Below are positions 14,347-19,733 of a DNA stretch of 19,733 bases, in pieces. Position 1 is the stretch's first letter. Every line of letters begins with the position of its first letter. A program made the translations under genes and the position numbers. The DNA comes from Candidatus Sumerlaeota bacterium (GTDB taxonomy: Bacteria; Sumerlaeota; Sumerlaeia; JADFCT01): positions 1 through 19,733 of the forward strand of contig JAPLSP010000686.1 in the NCBI GenBank assembly GCA_026398575.1, read 5' to 3'. The notes beneath the pieces were generated by a model. It was not told the origin of the DNA. It made no database searches and worked only from the letters and a program-made list of their open reading frames with translations.

Positions 14347-16113
14347 ATGCCATCTTCCGCCGCTGAACGAAGTCCTTTGCCGCCCGACGAAATGAGGCGC
14401 GTGTGGAAAACCGTGGCTTTTGCCGGCTTGTTCGGCAGCCTCTATTATAATTTGTGTATTTTCGGCGCGCCCCGCCTCAAGTTCCTGACGGAACTGCATT
14501 GTTCGGATTTTCATATCGGCCTGCTGTCGGGCATGGGGTCCCTGGCCCTGGTCTGGCAGATTGCCGGCAGCATGCTGGCCAATCGCTTTCGCTGGCGGCG
14601 GCCGGTATGGATGGCGTTGACGATTTTTCACAGGCTTCTTTTCGCCGCCGTGCTGGTGGCGCCGATGTTGCCGCTGTCCGCCGGCTGGCGCATCGTTTGG
14701 GTGATTGCCGTCATCTTCGTGCATGACGCCTTCCTGCAAATGGGCGCGCCCATCTGGCTGGCGTGGATGTCGGGCCTGGCGCCGAAGGATTCCATCACCC
14801 ACTTCTGGGCCTCGCGCCAGCGATTCATCACCAACTTCAATATGATCCTGGTGACGCTGATTGTGATTGGTTTCAATGAGTTCGAGAAAGCCGGCGCCGT
14901 GATCACGGGATTTCAGCTGATCGCGGGGCTGGGAATCCTGATGGGCGTCACCGATGTCCTGATGTTCTTGCGGGTGCCCGACGTCCCGAATGAGGCGCCG
15001 GATAGCGGACACTGGCTCGAGACGATCCTTCAACCGCTTCGCGACCGCGAGTTCCGCCCGTTCCTGCTCTTCATGGGCCAATGGCATTTCGGCGTATTCA
15101 TCGCCGCGCCGTTCTTCAATCTCTATATGCTCAAGACGCTGGGATGGACGGTCCTCTTTGTGCAACTGCTCGGACTGGGCGCTGCCCTGGGTATGGCGTT
15201 CTCTTCGCGCTTTTGGGGGCTGCTGTGCGAATGTTACGGCTATAAGCCTATCATCCAGGTGCTGTCGCTCTTGAAGGCGTTCATCCCGTTCGCGTTTCTC
15301 ATCGCGCCACAAATCACATGGCTCGCCGTTCCGTGCTTGTTCACGGCCATGTTTGTGGACGGTCTCATGAACTCGGGCAATATGCTCGCCATGCAGGGCA
15401 TTCTGATGAAATACACGCCGGCGCGCAATCGGGCCATGTACATCGCGTCAGCGAATTTCTTCTCCATTGGGATCATGTCGTTCATCGCGCCGACCCTTGC
15501 CGGGTACCTGGTGGATCATCTGAACCACTATCCGCCGTATATCATCGGCGCCTATACGATCACCGGCTATCATGCGGCGTTCGCATTGAGCATGGTGTTC
15601 CGGCTGTTCGGCTCGCGCATGGCCTCGCGCATTGTCGAGGAGCCGCGCGCGCCGATGAAGACGGTCCTCCGGAGCATTGCGTCCATCGGCACGTTCCGCG
15701 TTGCGCGCTGGGTTCACCGGCTGCACGATTCGTCCGATGAGGCTCAGCGCGTATTGGCAGCCAGCGCTCTGGGAGCGCTGCGCAATCCGCTGGCCGTGGG
15801 AGGGTTGGTTCACGCGCTCGAGGATTCCAGCCACACGGTGCGCCGGGCGGTGGCCGCGGCGCTGGGGCATATCGGCGGGCGCCAGTCGCTCAAAGCGCTG
15901 ATGGAAAATCTGCAGCGCCAGGAAACGCAGCCGTTGCCGGAAACGATTGACGCGCTCGCGAAGATTGGAGACGACGCGGCGATGCTGCCTTTGATCTGCG
16001 TCTACCACAAAGTCAATGATATGGATTTGCGCAACCGGATCGTCGCCGCTCTCGGCAAGCTGAGCGGAACCGAATCCGTCGAAGAAATCGTGGAATCTCT
16101 GAATGTAAAATGA
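14347..16113 (+). CDS. MFS transporter fused to a C-terminal HEAT-repeat domain
   Basis: This 588-residue protein has an MFS-like membrane part (about 20-430) and a soluble tail (about 449-588). The membrane part has multiple hydrophobic segments, for example VAFAGLFGSLYYNL, LVWQIAGSMLA and FAFLIAPQITWLAV, and a loop IWLAWMSGLAPKDSITHFWA seen in sugar-carrier-like MFS proteins. The tail reads as four HEAT/PBS-lyase-like repeats, roughly 459-491, 492-522, 523-553 and 554-586, with AQRVLAASALGAL, TVRRAVAAALGHIG and LRNRIVAALGKL as recurring helices. HEAT tails usually serve protein contacts, so a cytoplasmic partner or regulator is inferred. Substrate unknown; nearby glycosidases make a sugar plausible. 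No Shine-Dalgarno is visible before ATG 14347, and ATG 14392 is an alternative. The stop codon lies inside the first unit of the heptamer repeat that follows. Confidence 0.88.
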   Translation: MPSSAAERSPLPPDEMRRVWKTVAFAGLFGSLYYNLCIFGAPRLKFLTELHCSDFHIGLLSGMGSLALVWQIAGSMLANRFRWRRPVWMALTIFHRLLFAAVLVAPMLPLSAGWRIVWVIAVIFVHDAFLQMGAPIWLAWMSGLAPKDSITHFWASRQRFITNFNMILVTLIVIGFNEFEKAGAVITGFQLIAGLGILMGVTDVLMFLRVPDVPNEAPDSGHWLETILQPLRDREFRPFLLFMGQWHFGVFIAAPFFNLYMLKTLGWTVLFVQLLGLGAALGMAFSSRFWGLLCECYGYKPIIQVLSLLKAFIPFAFLIAPQITWLAVPCLFTAMFVDGLMNSGNMLAMQGILMKYTPARNRAMYIASANFFSIGIMSFIAPTLAGYLVDHLNHYPPYIIGAYTITGYHAAFALSMVFRLFGSRMASRIVEEPRAPMKTVLRSIASIGTFRVARWVHRLHDSSDEAQRVLAASALGALRNPLAVGGLVHALEDSSHTVRRAVAAALGHIGGRQSLKALMENLQRQETQPLPETIDALAKIGDDAAMLPLICVYHKVNDMDLRNRIVAALGKLSGTESVEEIVESLNVK

Positions 16114-16217
16114 GAAAACAAAAAGGAATAATGTAAAATGTAAAATGAGAAATGAGAAATGAGAAGTGAGAAAGGCAAATGTAAAATGTAAAATGAGAAA
16201 TGAGAAATTGAAAATGA
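16103..16217 (+). repeat. Heptamer tandem arrays (ATGTAAA/ATGAGAA), direct copies
   Basis: Three direct blocks of 7-bp units. Block 1 (16103-16116) has two units and includes the stop codon of the MFS-HEAT gene. Block 2 (16131-16172) has six units: ATGTAAA twice, ATGAGAA three times and GTGAGAA. Block 3 (16179-16213) has ATGTAAA twice, ATGAGAA twice and ATTGAAA. The unit order is the same in blocks 2 and 3, pointing to duplication of a whole block rather than independent slippage. Confidence 0.92.
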
Positions 16218-16334
16218 GGCGCGGATAGTCGCATAAAAACCGCGCCCGCCAATCCGGCTTTTTCAAAGATCATGTTTTATTATCCCGCGCTCTTTCATTT
16301 TCAATTTCTCATTTCTCATTTTACATTTTACATT
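16178..16334. repeat. Perfect 40-bp inverted repeat between MFS genes
   Basis: The left arm 16178-16217 is the exact reverse complement of 16295-16334. The arms are the heptamer array itself, in opposite orientations. The 77-base interior (16218-16294) contains a second, GC-rich stem: GGCGCGG (16218-16224) pairs with CCGCGCC (16240-16246). The right arm ends nine bases before the start codon of the next gene. Any transcript reading through would form a very long AU-rich hairpin. Confidence 0.93.
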
Positions 16335-16342
16335 GACGAAGT

Positions 16343-17737
16343 ATGAACTTCGAAAAACTCAAAAATTTTCATCAGAGGTGGCCGCTGGCGCGCGCGTTGC
16401 GGCATCGCAACTATCAACTTTATTTTTTCGGACAGGGGATTTCGCTGATTGGAACCTGGATGCAGCGCGTGGCGCAAGGGTGGCTGATTTATGAAATGCG
16501 CCATTCCGGGTTCCTGCTGGGGCTGGTTAGTTTTTGCAGCATGTTTCCGACGTTCGTCGTCACGCCCTGGGCCGGCGTTTGGGCCGACAAAGGCTCGCTG
16601 CGCCGGGTGCTCGTGATCACGCAAATGGCTTCCATGATCCAGGCGCTCGCGCTGGCCGTGCTGACGCTGACGGGCGCGGTTGAAATATGGCATATCGTCG
16701 CCCTCAGCGCTTTACTGGGCGTCACCAATGCCATTGACATTCCCATCCGCCATTCCTTTGTCGTCGAGATGCTCGAGACGCGCGACGACCTGCCGAACGC
16801 CCTGGCGCTCAATTCGATGCTCTTCAATTCCGCCAAGCTGGTCGGGCCTTCGCTGGCGGGAGGATTGATCTACCTCATGGGCGCGGGGATGTGTTTCCTG
16901 CTCAACGGCCTGAGTTTCATCGCCGTGATCGCGGCGCTGATGGCAATGCGGCTCAAGCCCGCTGCCGCGCCCGCGCGTTCAGGGCCGTCTCACGCGTTTC
17001 AACGGCTGAAGGAAGGCTTCCTCTATACTTTCGGCTTTGCGCCCACGCGGGCGATCTTGTTGTTGCTGGGCGCCATGAACTTGCTGGCAACGCCGTATTT
17101 GGTGCTGATGCCGGTCTTCGCCAAAGACATTCTGAAGGGAGGACCCGGGACGCTGGGTTTCCTGACGGCGGCGCCGGGCATCGGCGCGATTGTGGGCGGG
17201 CTGCTGCTCGCTTCGCGCCGGAGCGTCCTCGGGTTTGGCCGGGTCATCGCCGTCTCGGCCGGATTGTTGGGCGCCGCGGTGATCGCGTTTTCCCAATCCA
17301 CCAACCTGACCCTGTCGCTGTTTTTATTGGTTTTCGCCGGGCTGGGAATGATGACACAGATGGTCGCCAGCAATACCTTGCTTCAAACCATCGTGGACGA
17401 TCACATGCGGGGGCGGTTGATGAGTTTTTATACGATTTCATTCATGGGCACGGCGCCTTTCGGCGGTCTGCTGGGCGGCGCGCTGGTTGGCAGGATTGGC
17501 GCGCCGGCGACGCTGGCGTGGACGGGCGCCGGATGCGTGGCGGCGGCGCTCTTGTTCGCCTGGGGGCTGCCCGCGCTGGGAAGGGCGGTCCATCCCGTCT
17601 ATATTCGCAAAGGCATTGTTCCCGCCTTCCCGCTGGATGAGAACGGCGAAGCGGGCTTCGATGCCAACGGGATCGCGATTGCCGGCGACGGCAATTCCAA
17701 GGCGCCGGCGCCGCTTCAGCCGAAGGTTCGTTTCTAG
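16343..17737 (+). CDS. MFS exporter of the EntS/MFS_3 type
   Basis: This 464-residue integral membrane protein has about 12 predicted membrane segments. The N-terminus ALRHRNYQLYFFGQGISLIG with WMQRVAQGWLIYEM is typical of the MFS_3 (EntS-like) group. The MFS motif A appears as GVWADKGSLRRVLV after the second segment, and FNSAKLVGPSLAGGLIY is a conserved later segment. EntS-like proteins export siderophores or other small molecules; no siderophore genes are near, so the substrate is unknown. A hydrophilic tail of about 45 residues ends the protein. A weak GACGAAG precedes ATG 16343. The 5' region is dominated by the 40-bp inverted repeat, whose right arm ends at 16334, so expression may depend on that structure or on a promoter inside it. 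Confidence 0.9.
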   Translation: MNFEKLKNFHQRWPLARALRHRNYQLYFFGQGISLIGTWMQRVAQGWLIYEMRHSGFLLGLVSFCSMFPTFVVTPWAGVWADKGSLRRVLVITQMASMIQALALAVLTLTGAVEIWHIVALSALLGVTNAIDIPIRHSFVVEMLETRDDLPNALALNSMLFNSAKLVGPSLAGGLIYLMGAGMCFLLNGLSFIAVIAALMAMRLKPAAAPARSGPSHAFQRLKEGFLYTFGFAPTRAILLLLGAMNLLATPYLVLMPVFAKDILKGGPGTLGFLTAAPGIGAIVGGLLLASRRSVLGFGRVIAVSAGLLGAAVIAFSQSTNLTLSLFLLVFAGLGMMTQMVASNTLLQTIVDDHMRGRLMSFYTISFMGTAPFGGLLGGALVGRIGAPATLAWTGAGCVAAALLFAWGLPALGRAVHPVYIRKGIVPAFPLDENGEAGFDANGIAIAGDGNSKAPAPLQPKVRF

Positions 17738-17760
17738 CGAAGGATTCAGCGATTGACGGA

Positions 17761-17790
17761 TTGACAAACCAGGGTGGTGAAGCGCATAGT
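17761..17790 (+). promoter_or_regulatory. Candidate sigma70-type promoter for the TPR gene
   Basis: A perfect TTGACA (17761-17766), an 18-base spacer and CATAGT (17785-17790, four of six matches) lie in the 99-base gap after the MFS gene. Transcription would start near 17797, 40 bases before ATG 17837. Confidence 0.45.
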
Positions 17791-17836
17791 CTGTCTGGAT
17801 GCGTGGTTAAAACTCTGACGTGGCGGGAGACAAAAA

Positions 17837-19666
17837 ATGTTTGCCAAGCATTGTCGTTTGCTTCCAGGGATAGCGTTCGCCGCGTTGCTTATTCCCAATC
17901 TGGCACGGGCGGATAAGATCGTGCTGCCCAACGGCCAAACGCGGCAGGGAATCGTAAGCAAGGACCCCAATAATCCCAATCTCATCATCTTTCGCGATCA
18001 GACCGGAACGCTGCGTCTGCCGCGCGACAAGGTCAAAGAAGTCATTACAGAGGAACCCTATAAAGGCCATTTGGCGATCGGCAATGCCTTCTTGCAAACG
18101 GGAGACGGCGTGAAGGCAGCGGAGAGTTTCAAGCAAGCCGAAGCCCTGGGCGCGCCCAAAGCGGAAATCCAGGAGGCCTACGGCAAGGCGCGCTTGTTGA
18201 ATCAGGAAACGGCGATACGGGAAAAAGCCAAGACCATGAGCGAACTCGAAGAGCTGCTCGTGAAGGCTCAGGACGCGCAGGAAGCACAGAAATTCGATGA
18301 CGCGCAAAAAGCGCTCGAAAAGGCGCAGACGCTCAATCCCACCGCCGAACAGAAGGCGATCATCCAGTCGCGCCTCATCAGCCTGCATCTGGCCTGGGGG
18401 AAAGAACGGCTGGACCGCGTGGATTACACCAATGCCGCCAGGCATTTTACGATTGTCCGCCAAATGGATCCGGAAAACGAAACGGCAATGAGATACCTGG
18501 TGGAAAATATCAAGAAGGAACCGAAGCAATGGAAAGAAGTGGCCAAGTATTATGAAAATGAGCTGAAGCGCAATCCTGACAACGTCGCGCAGCACCGCGA
18601 CCTTGCGGATGTTTACTACGAGCACGGCGAGTACGACTCGGCGCTGCCGCACTATATCGCGGTTTTCGACGCGGGCAAAGCCGGCGCTTATGGCGCGGAA
18701 ACGAGAATCGCAAAGACGTTCCAGAATGTCGTCAAGCGCCTGGAGGAGGAAAGCGATTACGCCCATGCGCTCGAGGCGCAAAAGCAATATCAAGCCCGCT
18801 ATCCGCAAACGGATCCCAAAGTGGCGCCCAATCTCGAATATGCCATGAGACGGGAAAAAATCCTGGCCGATACCCAGTCCAGCACCGCCTCCGTGCGCCT
18901 GGACAAGCTGGCCGAACTGGCGCTTTGGTGCCACTCCGTTGGATTGGAGGACAAAGCGGAAAAGGAACTGGCCTACGTCCTTCAGATCCAGCCCGCGCAT
19001 GTGCTGGCCAATCAACTGCTGGGACAATACGCCCGCCAAAGCCTGGATCGCGCCCAGGCGCGGCTCGACGTCCGAGATTACGTCGAAGCCCGGAGACAGG
19101 CCCGGCAGACCATAGACAAATATCCCAATCAGCGGGAAGTCGTGGAATTGGCGGCCGAACTCATCGAAAAATGCACGACCGAGATTGATCGGGTCGTGGA
19201 AACCAAGCGCGGCGAGGCGATGGAATGGGCGCGCAAAGGCGACCAGGACTGGGCCAGCGCCCAGACCTATGTGGATAATTTGCGGTCGAATCAGGTCAAC
19301 GCATCCAAAACGCAGATCAATGACTACACGCTGGCCATACAATTCATTGATCGTTCTGTTGACGCCTGGAAGGAAGCGCGGCGCATTGATCCGAGCCTGG
19401 CCAGCCCCACCAAGATGAACTTGACTGAAAAAATCAAGGATGCGGAAAATCTAAAGACGACCTTGAGTTCCCGTGACTATCGGTCCAGCAATCTGCGTCC
19501 GCGCGGAAGCAGCAATAGCAACCGCAACGTTCCGGTAATGCCAATCGTGCCGCCGGGATATTATGACTGGCCGACGACGGGTCCGCTGTATCGTGGTCCC
19601 GTCGGGCCATATCCGCCGACCGTGCCGCCAACCAATCCCTGGTGGCGCCGGATAACGCCGTTTTAA
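17837..19666 (+). CDS. Exported TPR-repeat protein with Pro/Gly-rich C-terminus
   Basis: This 609-residue protein has a Sec signal peptide (LLPGIAFAALLIP, then ARA before D26) and is probably periplasmic or surface-exposed. After the signal comes a short beta-rich segment (about 26-70, KIVLPNGQTRQGIVSKD and TLRLPRDKVKEV), then TPR-like helix pairs, for example AIGNAFLQTGDGVKAAESFK (80-99), AQEAQKFDDAQKALEKAQ, DLADVYYEHGEYDSALPHYI and SVGLEDKAEKELAYVL. The last 46 residues (564-609) are rich in Pro, Gly, Tyr and Trp, including PPGYYDWPTTGPLYRGP and NPWWRRITPF. GGGAG lies seven bases before ATG 17837. The exact function is not recognised; TPR proteins of this kind usually scaffold other envelope proteins. 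A possible further gene starts three bases after its stop. Confidence 0.85.
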   Translation: MFAKHCRLLPGIAFAALLIPNLARADKIVLPNGQTRQGIVSKDPNNPNLIIFRDQTGTLRLPRDKVKEVITEEPYKGHLAIGNAFLQTGDGVKAAESFKQAEALGAPKAEIQEAYGKARLLNQETAIREKAKTMSELEELLVKAQDAQEAQKFDDAQKALEKAQTLNPTAEQKAIIQSRLISLHLAWGKERLDRVDYTNAARHFTIVRQMDPENETAMRYLVENIKKEPKQWKEVAKYYENELKRNPDNVAQHRDLADVYYEHGEYDSALPHYIAVFDAGKAGAYGAETRIAKTFQNVVKRLEEESDYAHALEAQKQYQARYPQTDPKVAPNLEYAMRREKILADTQSSTASVRLDKLAELALWCHSVGLEDKAEKELAYVLQIQPAHVLANQLLGQYARQSLDRAQARLDVRDYVEARRQARQTIDKYPNQREVVELAAELIEKCTTEIDRVVETKRGEAMEWARKGDQDWASAQTYVDNLRSNQVNASKTQINDYTLAIQFIDRSVDAWKEARRIDPSLASPTKMNLTEKIKDAENLKTTLSSRDYRSSNLRPRGSSNSNRNVPVMPIVPPGYYDWPTTGPLYRGPVGPYPPTVPPTNPWWRRITPF

Positions 19667-19669
19667 ACG

Positions 19670-19733
19670 ATGATTAACATTGTTTTGCGCGACCAAGTTG
19701 AAACCAATGCAGTCGGAAGCGGCGCCAGCATTT
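19670..19733 (+). CDS. Possible start of another gene, cut by the window end
   Basis: ATG 19670 opens a frame of 21 codons to the window edge (MINIVLRDQVETNAVGSGAS and on), beginning three bases after the TPR gene stop, a spacing typical of an operon. The end, VGSGAS, vaguely recalls the GSG of trypsin-like serine proteases near their first strand, but 21 residues are too few to assign. No Shine-Dalgarno is obvious. Confidence 0.35.
   Translation, partial: MINIVLRDQVETNAVGSGASI

Noticed and set aside
14227..15312. 361-codon open frame on the minus strand opposite the MFS-HEAT gene
   Set aside because: The His/Gln/Arg/Glu-rich product is what results from reading hydrophobic membrane codons in antisense.
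15448..16266. Minus-strand frame with a hydrophobic N-terminus resembling membrane segments
   Set aside because: The hydrophobic stretch (FLILHFTF-like repeats) is the translation of the heptamer array; the remainder is antisense to the HEAT tail.
16178..16334. Insertion sequence ends
   Set aside because: The 77-base interior has no room for a transposase and no target-site duplication was visible outside the arms. A non-autonomous miniature element remains possible.
16178..16334. Classical intrinsic terminator
   Set aside because: The stem is AU-rich and far longer than usual, and the bases after the right arm (GACGAAGT) contain no T-run.
17807..19342. 511-codon open frame on the minus strand opposite the TPR gene
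   Set aside because: Antisense shadow: Phe/Leu/Arg-rich with no domain, while the plus strand has a signal peptide, ribosome binding site and TPR pattern.

Overview
The window looks like a piece of chromosome from an uncultured, moderately GC-rich, Gram-negative-type bacterium. It carries a membrane-fusion protein for an envelope exporter, Sec-type signal peptides, glycoside hydrolases and several families of short-period intergenic repeats. The style (secreted fucosidase, GH4 enzymes, a HEAT-tailed MFS protein, a secreted TPR protein with a low-complexity tail) is reminiscent of Planctomycetes/Verrucomicrobia/Lentisphaerae-like or Sumerlaeota-like bacteria. That placement is an impression only; no rRNA or other phylogenetic marker is present.

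Layout. Minus strand, 151-4639: a GH4 glycosidase, an OLD-like ATPase/TOPRIM protein and an MdtA-like membrane-fusion protein, transcribed leftwards from a candidate extended -10 promoter near 4740. Plus strand, 4919-8262: DNA polymerase IV (dinB), a 25-bp-period palindromic repeat, a pirin-family protein and glutamate 5-kinase (proB), whose PUA domain carries an in-frame 9-bp tandem repeat. Minus strand, 8295-9842: a secreted GH29 alpha-L-fucosidase. Then come 523 bases without a confident gene, filled largely by a GGGCAGGTT array. Plus strand, 10366-13139: an Orc1/Cdc6-like AAA+ ATPase with a winged helix, and a second GH4 glycosidase. A 54-bp nonamer array separates this from folD (minus, 13237-14127). 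Plus strand, 14347-19666: an MFS-HEAT fusion, an EntS-like MFS protein and a secreted TPR protein, then the first codons of a possible further gene at the window edge.

How the genes fit together. Two GH4 enzymes and the fucosidase point to use of complex glycans, with the HEAT-tailed MFS protein a possible sugar carrier. proB and folD are housekeeping genes and dinB is translesion repair. The two ATPases look lower in GC than their neighbours by eye; the OLD-like one is a plausible stand-alone defence gene.

The most unusual content is non-coding. There are five unrelated short-unit repeat families (7, 9, 9, 9-10 and 25 bp), several of them palindromic. The strongest single signal is a perfect 40-bp inverted repeat built of heptamers, placed between the two MFS genes with one arm ending nine bases before a start codon. 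No CRISPR array, tRNA, rRNA, transposase or integrase was seen.
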